Assembly (NCBI GenBank): GCA_963712305.1
Contig: CAVQHI010000005.1
Span: 1 to 64,000, forward strand
Origin: DATFNI01 sp963712305
GTDB taxonomy: Bacteria; Bacteroidota; Rhodothermia; Balneolales; DATFMH01
Length of the DNA stretch: 64,000 nt
Direction of reading: 5' to 3'
Part shown: one piece after another, positions 29,351 through 38,078 of the stretch
Layout: each line of letters begins with the position of its first letter
Position numbering within the stretch: the first letter of the stretch is position 1
Made by a program: the position numbers and the translations under genes
Notes under the pieces: generated by a model
The model's input: only the letters and a program-made list of their open reading frames with translations
Database searches by the model: none
Told to the model about the DNA's origin: nothing

Positions 29351-29548
29351 ATACAGAGGCCGGATTCGAGGAAAGCTAAGGGATCCCTCACTGTACCCGT
29401 AGCGTTGACTCAACGTTATAAGAATCCCTACTCTGCAGCGATCGATCATTCGCCAAGTACCCTTTTAATTTGTCTTTGCCCGATGCTGACCGCTGATTTT
29501 GATTGATGCGTGAGTATGATGCCTACAGACGATACCTCGTGCATAACT

Positions 29549-29571
29549 GTCGGACAGGCTGTCCGACCTAC
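29549..29571 (-). repeat. GTAG-headed REP-like hairpin (variant B)
   Basis: On the minus strand, GTAG is followed by GTCGGACAG, CC and CTGTCCGAC pairing. It faces the plus-oriented copy at 29589 across a 17-base spacer, the inverted-pair (BIME-like) arrangement. Confidence 0.6.
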
Positions 29572-29588
29572 AATTTGGATTCGTATCC

Positions 29589-29622
29589 GTAGGTCGCGTC
29601 CCGAAAGCTTTCGGGACCGACC
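29589..29622 (+). repeat. GTAG-headed REP-like hairpin (variant C)
   Basis: Same as the copy at 29277 except for a T-to-C change in the head (GGTCGCG). It is followed by the same AGCACCAAC tail start. Together with 29549 it forms an inverted pair. Confidence 0.65.
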
Positions 29623-29849
29623 AGCACCAACAATGTAGAGGCTGATCAGTGAGTATAATCACCTCACATATTTTAGATTTGTGGATAAATAAGGGATGTC
29701 TCAGAGCAAATGTAACGTTGGTTTTAACCTGCACCTGTCACGAAAGCTGCTCGCCTATTGTCCCTGCGATACGGGATAACCTAATCATGACTACAGATCA
29801 AGTTTAATTGATATCACGTTCACCTTCAGGCAGTGCCGGGCTCCATTTT

Positions 29850-29872
29850 GTCGGAGAAGCTCTCCGACCTAC
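29850..29872 (-). repeat. GTAG-headed REP-like hairpin (variant B)
   Basis: Minus-strand GTAG, then GTCGGAGAG, a short loop and CTTCTCCGAC. It is identical in stem to the plus-oriented copy at 36740. Confidence 0.6.
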
Positions 29873-29878
29873 AGCTCG

Positions 29879-29920
29879 TACTCAATACTCAATACTCAAT
29901 ACTCAATACTCAATACTCAA
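29879..29920. repeat. Heptamer tandem repeat (TACTCAA)6
   Basis: Six perfect head-to-tail copies of TACTCAA. Two other 7-base tandem repeats occur in this window (54546-54578 and 58725-58752). Confidence 0.95.
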
Positions 29921-30106
29921 ACAAACGAATCTTTTCCCCTTCATTTACGTATGAGCACAAAAATTACACTCAGAGTCTAACATCCTGTGTGTTTTGTCGT
30001 ACAAAATCTATGAATGGGCATCCTAATGTTTTATTTTTCCTTGAGAACCTGTTACTTAACAGTGGCGGGTTGGTAGGTTTTTACTAAAACTAATTCTATA
30101 TCCAGT

Positions 30107-30460
30107 ATGAGTGCATTCCGTATACAACAACGGGCAAAAAGTCAGTACACAATTCTGGAGCTCCATGGAGAGTTGGATGCCCATACGTCTCCACAGCTCG
30201 AGGATATGCTGCAAAACCTTATCAAGGACGACAGAATCAAAATTATCGTCAATTGTCAGAATCTTGATTATATAGCCAGTGCCGGGCTCGGTGTTTTTAT
30301 GGCTTATATCGAAGATTTGAGGCAGCGTGGCGGTGATATAAAGTTATCAAACATGAAACCTCGTGTCTATAACGTGTTCGATTTACTTGGCTTCCCTACA
30401 CTCTATGATATATTTGAAACCGAAGATCAGGCAATACATCAGTTTTCTACAACGAATTAA
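30107..30460 (+). CDS. STAS-domain anti-sigma factor antagonist (RsbV/SpoIIAA-like)
   Basis: A 117-residue single STAS domain. The core motif reads YIASAGLGVFMAYIED, with Ser58 in the place of the serine that is phosphorylated by the partner kinase; the usual D-S-S/T-G reads A-S-A-G here. Family role: the unphosphorylated form binds the anti-sigma kinase and frees its target, and phosphorylation reverses this. The next two genes are the matching kinase and a PP2C phosphatase, forming a complete partner-switching cassette. No sigma factor gene is adjacent, so the target (sigma factor or other output) is unknown. Confidence 0.9.
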   Translation: MSAFRIQQRAKSQYTILELHGELDAHTSPQLEDMLQNLIKDDRIKIIVNCQNLDYIASAGLGVFMAYIEDLRQRGGDIKLSNMKPRVYNVFDLLGFPTLYDIFETEDQAIHQFSTTN

Positions 30461-30470
30461 GCTTAACCCC

Positions 30471-30899
30471 TTGCCAACCTTAGCCAAACATATTCTCAGA
30501 GTTTCAGCAACGACCCGGCATCTGTCGGAAGTAAGAGACTTTGTGGCGCGACATGCACGTAAATTTGGCTTCTCAGAATCCGATGTCGAAGATATCCGCC
30601 TGGCTGTAGACGAAGCGTATACGAATGTTGTAAAACACGCTTATCATAACGACACCAACCAGGTCGTACAAATAGAACTCGGCGGAAACAACTACGAATT
30701 TTGGATATCACTAATTGATGATGGTGATTCTTTCGATCCCAAAACATATCATGAACCCAATATCCAGCAAAGCATCCATAACGGGAAACGAGGCGGTGTT
30801 GGCGTCTATCTTATCCGACAACTCATGGATATGGTAGAGTACCGTAAAAGTGACGGCCAGAATGAAATCAGGATGAGGAAAACCCTTAGAAAAGACTGA
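30471..30899 (+). CDS. Anti-sigma factor serine kinase (RsbW/SpoIIAB-like HATPase)
   Basis: About 142 residues. The start is placed at TTG 30471 (read as LPTLAKHILRV), 10 bases after the STAS stop. The frame is open further upstream, but that part (MSITCSIYLASL...) lies wholly inside the STAS gene. GHKL ATPase features are present: an N-box EDIRLAVDEAYTNVVKHAY, G1 LIDDGDSFD, and G2 GKRGGVGVYLIRQLMD. Family role: phosphorylates the STAS protein and sequesters a sigma factor or other client. Its stop overlaps the next ATG by one base (TGATG), which implies coupling. The start codon remains uncertain. Confidence 0.88.
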   Translation: MPTLAKHILRVSATTRHLSEVRDFVARHARKFGFSESDVEDIRLAVDEAYTNVVKHAYHNDTNQVVQIELGGNNYEFWISLIDDGDSFDPKTYHEPNIQQSIHNGKRGGVGVYLIRQLMDMVEYRKSDGQNEIRMRKTLRKD

Positions 30900-32632
30900 T
30901 GTCGGATAATATCAGAGACATCGAAGAACGTCAGAACCGTTTTGATTTATCAGCACTGCTCGAGACCACGCGACTGCTGATTGAATCGTACGATCTGGAC
31001 TTTGTTCTGAATCACCTGCTTCTCATTTTGATGGGCAAGTTGCTGATAACACGCGGTGCCATTCTTATTTATGATCATGACGATTACTATAAAGTGGTCA
31101 AGATCAAAGGCCCGATGAACATGCAAGAGAATGAGGTGGTTGAGCTGCCCGATTCGAAAAAACTGCGTGAAGGGTTATTCCATGAAATGGAGCCTGGCGA
31201 ATTAAAGGTTCTTCCATGTACCGATACAACTAATGCCCGTCATATTATCATTACGCTAAAAACAAGTAACCAACATATTGGTTTCCTGTGCCTTGGACCG
31301 AAGGCGACTAAAGAATCCCTTAATACAAGGGAAAAAGATTTTTTGCAAACATTAACGGTCATGGCATCTGTGGCCATCTACAACTCTGAACTATTCGAAG
31401 ATCTTACGCAATCAAATCGCAACCTCGATCGCAAAGTACAGGAGCTGCACACGCTCTTTGATATCAGCAAGGAATTCAACTTTACTGTTGATCGTGAGCA
31501 GATTGTCCGGATTTTTAAGTTTGCCCTTCTCGGTCAGATGTTCGTACGCACATTTTTCTTCATCATGGAACATAATGGCAAACGGACACTTATTGCTCAG
31601 AATGGACTGAATCACAAACCTACCCAGACGGAGATCAACGGTGTCTTCAGGAAATATGAAACAAGTTCTTTTCACAACGATAATCTATCATCAGATCCCA
31701 GTCCATTTATTCAGGAGAACAATATTCACCTGATCGTACCTTTGTATATCCAGGATAAAAAAACTGCGTTGATCGGAGTTGGACCGCGCGGCAATAATGA
31801 AGAATACACTGAAACGGACGGCAACTTCCTGGTCTCCCTGGGTAACCTGACCATCATGTCCATTCAAAAGACCTGGCTCCTGGAGGAACGTATTGAGAAG
31901 GAACGTCTTGAAAAGGAACTGGGCATCGCAAGAACAATCCAGGAAGGATTATTTCCTGCCAAGGTACCATCTTTGTCCGGACTGGATATCGCTGCACGGA
32001 ATATCCCCTCACGCCAGGTAGGCGGCGACTATTATGATCTCATAACCGATGACGACTCAAATCTCACGATTGCTATTGGGGATGTAACCGGCAAAGGGGT
32101 CCCTGCATCACTCATCATGGCAAATATGCAGGCTTTGTTGCATACGCTCACACCTTTGGAACTGAGCCTGGAACAGAAAACGGGCCGGATGAATGACATC
32201 ATTTATAAAAATACGCCGTCAGATACCTTTGTTACTTTTTTCTGGGGATGCCTGGACCAGAAAACCACTACGCTGCATTATATAAACGCCGGACACAATC
32301 CGCCCCTTGTTTTTCACGAGGATAATAATGAGCCGGACAAATTAACCACAGGTGGCTTGATACTGGGTGCCATTCCAACTATGCGCCCATATCAGTCCGC
32401 AGATATGCCCTTAAAAAAGGGAGACGTATTTGTCATGTATACCGATGGGATCACGGAAGCACGAAATGATAAAGACGAGGAGTATGAGGAGGAAGGAATC
32501 ATTGCCTGCGTCAACAAGTACAAGCAATCATCTGCAGCAGATATTCTTTCAAATATTGTCGATGATGTGATTCACTTTTCGAATAACAACATCGTAGATG
32601 ACCTGACGCTGATTGTGATAAAGGTTGGGTAA
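30899..32632 (+). CDS. GAF-domain PP2C/SpoIIE-type serine phosphatase (RsbU-like)
   Basis: A 577-residue protein. Two GAF-like sensory domains cover about residues 10-165 and 185-325. A short coiled coil (EERIEKERLEKELGIAR) leads into the PP2C domain from about 355 to the end. Metal-ligand motifs are intact: VGGDYYDL (near 376), AIGDVTGKGVPASLIMA, NAGHNPPLV and MYTDGITEARN (near 514). Family role: dephosphorylates the STAS antagonist in response to a signal sensed by the GAF domains, switching the pathway on. Cytoplasmic, no membrane segments. It is the third gene of the cassette. Confidence 0.92.
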   Translation: MSDNIRDIEERQNRFDLSALLETTRLLIESYDLDFVLNHLLLILMGKLLITRGAILIYDHDDYYKVVKIKGPMNMQENEVVELPDSKKLREGLFHEMEPGELKVLPCTDTTNARHIIITLKTSNQHIGFLCLGPKATKESLNTREKDFLQTLTVMASVAIYNSELFEDLTQSNRNLDRKVQELHTLFDISKEFNFTVDREQIVRIFKFALLGQMFVRTFFFIMEHNGKRTLIAQNGLNHKPTQTEINGVFRKYETSSFHNDNLSSDPSPFIQENNIHLIVPLYIQDKKTALIGVGPRGNNEEYTETDGNFLVSLGNLTIMSIQKTWLLEERIEKERLEKELGIARTIQEGLFPAKVPSLSGLDIAARNIPSRQVGGDYYDLITDDDSNLTIAIGDVTGKGVPASLIMANMQALLHTLTPLELSLEQKTGRMNDIIYKNTPSDTFVTFFWGCLDQKTTTLHYINAGHNPPLVFHEDNNEPDKLTTGGLILGAIPTMRPYQSADMPLKKGDVFVMYTDGITEARNDKDEEYEEEGIIACVNKYKQSSAADILSNIVDDVIHFSNNNIVDDLTLIVIKVG

Positions 32633-32748
32633 ATGAGCTATTTGATAACAGTATGCCGGGCTGTTTGGCCCGGCACCTCACTGTGTTGCATTGGATATGA
32701 TAAAGTTCTCCTTAATACACAACCTCACAAACGAAATCCTGCCGGGTT

Positions 32749-32776
32749 GTAGCTCGCCGGACTGACAGTCCCGGCT
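32749..32776 (+). repeat. GTAG-headed REP-like hairpin
   Basis: GTAGCTC followed by GCCGGACTGACAGTCCCGGC, an almost perfect palindrome. It sits in the 147-base gap between the convergent phosphatase and mltF genes. A second hairpin without the GTAG head (about 32654-32675, TGCCGGGC with GCCCGGCA) precedes it. Neither has a T tract, so they are less likely to be classical terminators. Confidence 0.55.
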
Positions 32777-32779
32777 TAC

Positions 32780-34312
32780 TTAGTTCAGGGCTTTACTCAA
32801 TCCAATCACCGTCGGACTAACGGCTTTCTCATTATTATTGGCCAGAGCTGCTATTGTTTGGTACATGTGATACCTGTTCACTATCTCATTTACGTAGCTC
32901 ACAGTTTCAATACCCCGGCAAAAACCATACCTGGCATCTTTATAATAGTTGCGCTGCATAAGTAAGATCAAAGCCTTAGCCACATTGTCCCAGTCATCAG
33001 GATTTTCGTACTTGTCCATTACCAACCGGCGCGCATCTGTAATATGCCCCGGTCCGGCATTATATGTGGCCAGTGTAAACTTCCACCGATCTGTAGAATC
33101 CATGTAAGAATAGTGATGGAGTTGCTCCTTCAGGATCCTCACCCCTTCCTTAACATTTAAAGAAACATTCAACAGAGAATCTTTTGAATAAGCCGAAAAC
33201 TGCGGCAATACCTGCATCAGACCGACAGCACCTGTCCAGCTTTCTGCATCTGGATCAAATTTCGATTCCTGGGCCGCAATGGCGACAACCATCTTCCAAT
33301 CCACGCCCATTGAATCAGCAATTGGTTTGATTAGTTTATCGTAAGGCGATAAAAGCCCGGAATACTTGGACGGCATCTGCATGTGCTCCGCATAGATTTG
33401 TTGCTCATCCTGGAAATACCTATGTCTCAGAACATTCAAAAACTCTGAACGCTTAGGTTGTTCATTCGGACCCGTCAGCTTAAAATGTTTATAAAGATAT
33501 CTGTTCATAGCCAACTGAAGATCTGGAGCGTTTTTCCGGATTCCCCAGGCCACCGTATCATCCTTTGAAATGACTGGTCCAGCCGTAATGCCGTTCATGT
33601 ACGTTTTGGCTGCTTTGAACAGATTATTATCAGCGACCGTTGCCTGGAACCTTCCTTTCATAACACCCAGCATAAGTGCCTCGGTGTCATAATCCTCCGA
33701 GACTACGTTTATCTTGATTGGATATCCCTCTTCCTGAAGACGTTTTAAACTCTGATAATAGGAACTGCGGCGACGGACACTGATGGTAATCGGTCCTAAA
33801 TCACCGACTGTTTTGGGAACCGGCTCGGAATAATCAGGTAACACGATAACCTGATTTACCAGATTGTACGGGCGCGTAAAACCGATATACTTCTGACGTT
33901 TCGGGGTGATTACATAATTTGCAGCAATCACATCACCCTTACCACTGTTAAGCATATCAACCGGATTCTCACCATTTCTGATGATAACCACTTCTACACT
34001 CAAGCCTTCTTCTTTGGCAAACTCTTTGAAGAAGTCGTACTCGAAACCGTGCTCCGTACCCTTATAAAGAAAATAGGAGCTGGAATTATAGCGGGTTATA
34101 AGTTTGATGACGCCACGCTTTTTGATGGCATCAAGGCCACGTTTGATGGGTTTAGTAACTGTGACCTGATCATTTTTTGCCGGCGCGCTCAATGGCTCAT
34201 TCGTCTCAGTTTGTCCATTTTGCTGAGAAGAGCAACCCCAAGCGCCTATAGAAAGCACAAAAAGCCCAATAAAAAAATATCTTTTGTTAATTATCGTATC
34301 TAAAAGAGGCAT
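32780..34312 (-). CDS. mltF: MltF-like membrane-bound lytic transglycosylase
   Basis: A 510-residue lipoprotein: hydrophobic N-terminus and lipobox with Cys27 (GAWGCSSQ). Residues about 60-290 form a family 3 solute-binding-like domain (GVIKLITRYNSSSYFLYKG, then DMLNSGKGDVIAANYVIT). Residues about 325-490 form the SLT transglycosylase domain with the catalytic Glu in AIAAQESKFDPDA and the GAVGLMQVLPQ and TLATYNAGPGHI motifs. This is the MltF architecture. It cleaves peptidoglycan glycan strands with 1,6-anhydro ends at the outer-membrane inner face, and the binding domain regulates activity by peptide binding. It is a monocistronic minus-strand gene. Confidence 0.93.
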   Translation of the reverse strand: MPLLDTIINKRYFFIGLFVLSIGAWGCSSQQNGQTETNEPLSAPAKNDQVTVTKPIKRGLDAIKKRGVIKLITRYNSSSYFLYKGTEHGFEYDFFKEFAKEEGLSVEVVIIRNGENPVDMLNSGKGDVIAANYVITPKRQKYIGFTRPYNLVNQVIVLPDYSEPVPKTVGDLGPITISVRRRSSYYQSLKRLQEEGYPIKINVVSEDYDTEALMLGVMKGRFQATVADNNLFKAAKTYMNGITAGPVISKDDTVAWGIRKNAPDLQLAMNRYLYKHFKLTGPNEQPKRSEFLNVLRHRYFQDEQQIYAEHMQMPSKYSGLLSPYDKLIKPIADSMGVDWKMVVAIAAQESKFDPDAESWTGAVGLMQVLPQFSAYSKDSLLNVSLNVKEGVRILKEQLHHYSYMDSTDRWKFTLATYNAGPGHITDARRLVMDKYENPDDWDNVAKALILLMQRNYYKDARYGFCRGIETVSYVNEIVNRYHMYQTIAALANNNEKAVSPTVIGLSKALN

Positions 34313-34811
34313 TATATTCTAATTGGTGAACAGATCAATCCTTACAATACAGGATCATTTTGCGGGTTGGTCGCTTATTAGTTTATCCTCACTCTACTTT
34401 TTTGTATTCCCGCATCTCCCGATAGTATCCGGGATGTATTATTTGCTTTCAGTACAACCATAATAGTTATCCTGACTATTTTCAGGATTAATTACCGATT
34501 TCTTTTCCGATCCCAACCGGACGAAAAAATACACTGCTAATTTAACTTTATGTAAGCTAAGCATTTTGGGTATTATATAGACTATTTTTCCGATTAGAAG
34601 ATCTTGATATGGTGCTTACCGTTATACGGTCAGTTATCTATAACGTATACCCCCCCAACTTAAGTGTATTGACTGTAACTAGTTAATATGCTAAAACTAT
34701 GTTTTTTGTCGCCATAAGCCCTGTCTAACATTAAGATATTCTAAACTTCAGCTTACTTTATTAACAAATTTGACACTAATAATCATTCCTAAGCTGCTGG
34801 CCAATAAATAA
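34313..34811. other. Intergenic region between mltF and sucC
   Basis: About 500 bases without a credible ORF. It should carry the mltF promoter (minus strand). Apart from the sucC terminator at its right end, no repeat, hairpin or RNA-like structure was recognised. Confidence 0.4.
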
Positions 34812-34812
34812 A

Positions 34813-34844
34813 AAGCCTTCCGGAGGCATCCCTCCGGAAGGCTT
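34813..34844 (-). terminator. Intrinsic terminator of sucC
   Basis: A 14-base perfect stem (AAGCCTTCCGGAGG with CCTCCGGAAGGCTT) with a 4-base loop is followed on the minus strand by TTTTTATTT. It lies 24 bases past the sucC stop. Confidence 0.92.
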
Positions 34845-34867
34845 CAGAACACTTTTAGATCGATATT

Positions 34868-36076
34868 TCAGGAAGCAATCGCCTGGGTTACGGCCTCGGC
34901 TGCTTCTTTCAGAAGTACCGCTGATATCACGTTAAGCCCGCTTTTATCAATTATCACTTTAGCTTCGCTCGCATTTGTGCCCTGCAATCTCACTATGATA
35001 GGCACATCAGCCAGCTTGGCTTCTATTTCCGGATCCTTGACAGCTTCCACAATTCCGTTTGCAACACGATCGCAGCGAACAATACCACCAAAAATATTGA
35101 TCAGAATGGCGCTTACATTGGGATCAGCAAGTATGATCTTGAAGCCGTTTTTGACCGTTTCGACATTAGCTCCTCCACCAACATCGAGAAAATTAGCTGG
35201 TTCTCCACCGGCAAGTTTAATGATATCCATTGTTGCCATTGCCAGTCCGGCGCCGTTAACCATACAACCGACATTTCCGTTGAGTTTGATGTAATTCAGG
35301 CTGTACTTAGAAGCCTCTACCTCAAGAGGATTTTCTTCAGCCTTATCCCGCAACTCTACATATTCTTTATGACGGAACAGGGCATTATCATCAAAATTGA
35401 TTTTCGCATCGAGTGCCATCACATCATGATCTTTTGTTAAGACCAGCGGATTGATCTCTACAATTGAGGCATCCGTTTTTTCGTAGGCTTTGTACAATGC
35501 ACTGATAAACTTCGAAGCTTGTTTGAAAGCATCTCCTTCAAGCTCAAGAGCAAATGCCAGGCGACGAATCTGATTTGGCAACAGAGGCATGCCCGGTTCA
35601 ACCCATTCCTTTATAATTTTTTCAGGAGTTTCGGCCGCCACTTTTTCAATTTCGACACCGCCTTCCGTCGAAACCATTATCACGTTTTGTCCCCGGGCTC
35701 GATCGAGTGTTATTCCCAGATAATATTCTTTCTCAATGTCGACCCCATCAGTAATGTATAGTCGTTCAATCTTTTGACCGGCCTCGCCTGTTTGTATGGT
35801 TACCAGGACATCACCAAGGAGTGATTCAGCCGCTTTCTTCACATCATCGACTGATTTACAAAGGATAACCCCACGAGCGCCGCTTTTTTTTGTCTTCCCT
35901 TTTCCACGACCACCGGCATGAATCTGAGCCTTCACTACAAATAAGGTGGCACCATCCTTTTTTAAATCTTCAGCAGCTTTAACCGCATCATCAACATTAA
36001 AGGCAGGAATTCCGGCAGGCACTGCCACTCCGTTACTTTTCAGTATTTCTTTAGCCTGATACTCATGAATTTTCAT
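34868..36076 (-). CDS. sucC: Succinate-CoA ligase (ADP-forming) beta subunit
   Basis: A 402-residue ATP-grasp protein starting MKIHEYQAKEILKSNGV, the family's conserved start. The ATP-binding loop HAGGRGKGKTKKSGARGV lies near residue 53. VEINPLVL and DAKINFDDNALFR bind Mg-nucleotide, and GGGANVETVKNGFKIIL with NIFGGIVRCD forms the CoA/His-loop domain. It forms a heterotetramer with SucD and interconverts succinyl-CoA and succinate in the citric acid cycle. sucD is not adjacent, which is common in this phylum. The gene is monocistronic with its own strong terminator. Confidence 0.97.
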   Translation of the reverse strand: MKIHEYQAKEILKSNGVAVPAGIPAFNVDDAVKAAEDLKKDGATLFVVKAQIHAGGRGKGKTKKSGARGVILCKSVDDVKKAAESLLGDVLVTIQTGEAGQKIERLYITDGVDIEKEYYLGITLDRARGQNVIMVSTEGGVEIEKVAAETPEKIIKEWVEPGMPLLPNQIRRLAFALELEGDAFKQASKFISALYKAYEKTDASIVEINPLVLTKDHDVMALDAKINFDDNALFRHKEYVELRDKAEENPLEVEASKYSLNYIKLNGNVGCMVNGAGLAMATMDIIKLAGGEPANFLDVGGGANVETVKNGFKIILADPNVSAILINIFGGIVRCDRVANGIVEAVKDPEIEAKLADVPIIVRLQGTNASEAKVIIDKSGLNVISAVLLKEAAEAVTQAIAS

Positions 36077-36475
36077 AACTAACTATTCTCTTTAAACATG
36101 AAATTTAAAATGGTGATCGCCAGGCATTCACAGGCGCTTATAAAATCGTTTCAAACTCGCGGGCTAATTTAACAAGTTTATGTATAGAAGTATAGTCGAA
36201 TGTAATTCACCGTTAATACTTCAGGTCTCGACATAACCTATCCGAACTGGTCTCCGGGATAACGACGTATTTCATCGAACTGTCTTTATGGTCGTGAGAA
36301 CTGTCTTCTTCCGACAGATAGCGTTGCAGCGTTGAAGCCCGACTGCCCGGACTGCGCTCCGAGCTAATGTCTTACCTTAAAATTTAATTATGAGTCTTTC
36401 CCCTTGCCTTGAGTGATACTGGTGCCTGATTATGAACTTCGAACTTAGCAGGGTCTCCGGGAATACGACGGCATC

Positions 36476-36646
36476 ATGAACAAGCGTTTGATGATCGGTT
36501 GTGAAATGCCTGCGACGTCCGGACAACGCTTCGGAGTGTGTTAATCTCGACCTGCCGGATCACGCTCCGGGCCACGAATGCTTCTACGACTTTGTGCACA
36601 GTCTTTACAAACGCTCTTCGGCCCTGCACTTGTGCTGGTCGCGCAG
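36476..36646 (+). repeat. Dispersed repeat, unit A
   Basis: It shares ATGAACAAGCG, CTGCGACGTCCGGACAACGC, GTGCACAGTCT and AAACGCTCTTCGGCCCTGCA in order with unit B at 36862, with variable stretches between. It ends in a GTGCTGGTCG segment. Confidence 0.65.
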
Positions 36647-36672
36647 CCGTGTCTACGAACATATAAACGTCG

Positions 36673-36694
36673 GTAGCCCGGAGTGGCTCCGGAG
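36673..36694 (+). repeat. GTAG-headed REP-like hairpin
   Basis: GTAGCCCGGAGTGGCTCCGGAG. The head GTAGCCCGGA is the same as in the RAYT-associated elements at 56-57 kb. Confidence 0.55.
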
Positions 36695-36739
36695 TGACGA
36701 TCGGTCAGCTCGTTCGACCTACGGATAACATATCAAACT

Positions 36740-36763
36740 GTAGGTCGGAGAGCCTTCTCCGAC
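36740..36763 (+). repeat. GTAG-headed REP-like hairpin (variant B)
   Basis: GTAGGTCGGAGAG pairs with CTTCTCCGAC. Same stem as 29850-29872 in the opposite orientation. Confidence 0.6.
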
Positions 36764-36861
36764 AGAAGGCGCGTGGCACTGCCCATGGGCGAGCTTGTCA
36801 CCAATTTAATTTGATCGTTGGTGATACTGTGATTATGTCGGCTTGCAGGGTGGATCGACGT

Positions 36862-37010
36862 ATGAACAAGCGTTGGAGGTTGAAAATCCTGCGACGTCCG
36901 GACAACGCTCCGGAGTGTTTTCCAACCTGCCTTACCTCCCCACGAATCTGTCTTGTGCACAGTCTGGACAAACGCTCTTCGGCCCTGCAACGTTGGTGCT
37001 GGTCGGGCTG
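36862..37010 (+). repeat. Dispersed repeat, unit B
   Basis: Second copy of the unit at 36476. Its 3' part (from about 36961) also occurs inverted at 29307-29350. Confidence 0.65.
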
Positions 37011-37024
37011 GCAGCCCGACCAGC
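36998..37024. repeat. Perfect long palindrome
   Basis: GCTGGTCGGGCT and its reverse complement AGCCCGACCAGC flank a 3-base loop (GGC). No T tract follows, so it looks like a REP-type hairpin rather than a terminator. Confidence 0.75.
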
Positions 37025-37094
37025 AATTGAAAGATTGATATCAATCCGGGTTTTTCCTTTCTTTTACAGAAAACCAACTCTTTAAATATTTGTC

Positions 37095-38078
37095 ATGAAG
37101 AAAATTCGCTGGGGTATAATGGGTACGGGTAAAATTGCCCGTGTTTTCGCAAACGATCTGAAATATACGGAAGGCGCCATTTTGCAGGCCGTTGGATCCC
37201 GGTCGGCTGACAAGGCAAATGCATTCGGTCACTCCTTCCAGATCCCGAACAGGCATAGCTCTTATGAAGATCTGGCAGCTGATCCGGATGTGGATGTCAT
37301 ATATATAGCAACGCCGCATACTTATCACACAGACAACAGTCTGTTGTGTTTACGTTCGGGGAAATCCGTCCTGTGCGAGAAGCCATTTGCCATCAATGAA
37401 GAGAAAGCAAAAGCTGTATTCAGGGAAGCAAAGAACAGTAAACTATTTATTATGGAAGCAATGTGGAGCCGGTACTTCCCGCTCTACGCTAAAGTCAGGG
37501 AACTCATCGACAATAAAACGATCGGTGATGTCCAGCTTATCCAGGCTGACTTCGGATTCTTCAGTGACTATAACCCGGAAGGCCGGTTGTTTAACCCTGA
37601 ATTAGGCGGCGGAGCTCTGCTCGATATCGGAATTTATCCCATCGATCTTACTCAGTATCTAATGAGAGATTACCCTGCGTCCATTCAGTCTGATGCTGTT
37701 ATGAACAACGATGGCATCGACTTACAATCATCATATATATTAAGGTATGAAAACGGAGTACTTGCAACCCTGGCATCGTCCATACGGACTCGTCTTCCAA
37801 ACAACGCACTCATTTCAGGAACCAAAGGATCACTCCAGCTTCATGTGCCTTTCTGGCATCCTAACAAGCTTACCGTTCATACCGAAGAAGACAAACATAC
37901 CATTGAAATGCCGTATAGCGGAAGAGGCTATCACTTTGAAGCGGATGAAGTGATGCAGTGTTTGAGAAAAGGCCAGCTTGAGAGTAAAATAATGACTCAC
38001 GATGAAACACTCCGAACGATCAGGATTATGGATACCATTCGGAAATCGTGGAATCTCCGATACCCGGGCGAGAATTGA
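37095..38078 (+). CDS. Gfo/Idh/MocA family NAD(P)-dependent oxidoreductase
   Basis: A 327-residue two-domain enzyme. The N-terminal Rossmann fold begins MKKIRWGIMGTGKIARVF, with VGSRSADKANAFG after strand 2. The catalytic CEKPFAINEEKAKAVF (Lys of EKP) lies near residue 97, and the C-terminal domain begins with MEAMWSRYFP. GGGALLDIGIYPIDL supplies the conserved Asp/Tyr region. The overall pattern is closest to the dihydrodiol/D-xylose dehydrogenase-like branch. It acts in the cytoplasm on a sugar or cyclic polyol; the exact substrate is unknown. It stands alone between repeats and a convergent gene. Confidence 0.9.
   Translation: MKKIRWGIMGTGKIARVFANDLKYTEGAILQAVGSRSADKANAFGHSFQIPNRHSSYEDLAADPDVDVIYIATPHTYHTDNSLLCLRSGKSVLCEKPFAINEEKAKAVFREAKNSKLFIMEAMWSRYFPLYAKVRELIDNKTIGDVQLIQADFGFFSDYNPEGRLFNPELGGGALLDIGIYPIDLTQYLMRDYPASIQSDAVMNNDGIDLQSSYILRYENGVLATLASSIRTRLPNNALISGTKGSLQLHVPFWHPNKLTVHTEEDKHTIEMPYSGRGYHFEADEVMQCLRKGQLESKIMTHDETLRTIRIMDTIRKSWNLRYPGEN

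Larger units (their letters stand above)
28947..30106. other. Long intergenic region rich in REP-like hairpins
   Basis: 1160 bases without a supported gene. It contains an orphan intrinsic terminator (29194-29228), four GTAG-headed palindromes (29277-29310, 29549-29571, 29589-29622 and 29850-29872), a copy of a longer dispersed repeat (29307-29350), and a heptamer tandem repeat (29879-29920). The ORFs in it run through these repeats in all frames and are not credible. Confidence 0.6.
36077..37094. other. Repeat-rich intergenic region
   Basis: 1018 bases without a supported gene. It contains two imperfect copies of a unit of 150-170 bases (36476-36646 and 36862-37010), GTAG-headed hairpins (36673 and 36740), and a perfect long palindrome (36998-37024). 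Short ORFs on both strands are products of the GC-rich repeats. Confidence 0.6.

Noticed and set aside
29465..29734. Protein-coding ORF on the minus strand in the 29 kb intergenic region
   Set aside because: It runs through REP-like hairpins and has no recognisable domain or start signal.
30363..30470. N-terminal extension of the anti-sigma kinase
   Set aside because: It lies entirely inside the STAS gene in another frame and has no kinase-like sequence.
32654..32675. Terminator after the PP2C phosphatase gene
   Set aside because: The hairpin (TGCCGGGC with GCCCGGCA) has no T run after it and resembles the REP-type hairpins, so it is not called as a terminator.
36474..37077. Short proteins on both strands in the 36-37 kb gap
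   Set aside because: They are translations of GC-rich repeats and hairpins on both strands, with no family motif, ribosome site or conserved start.
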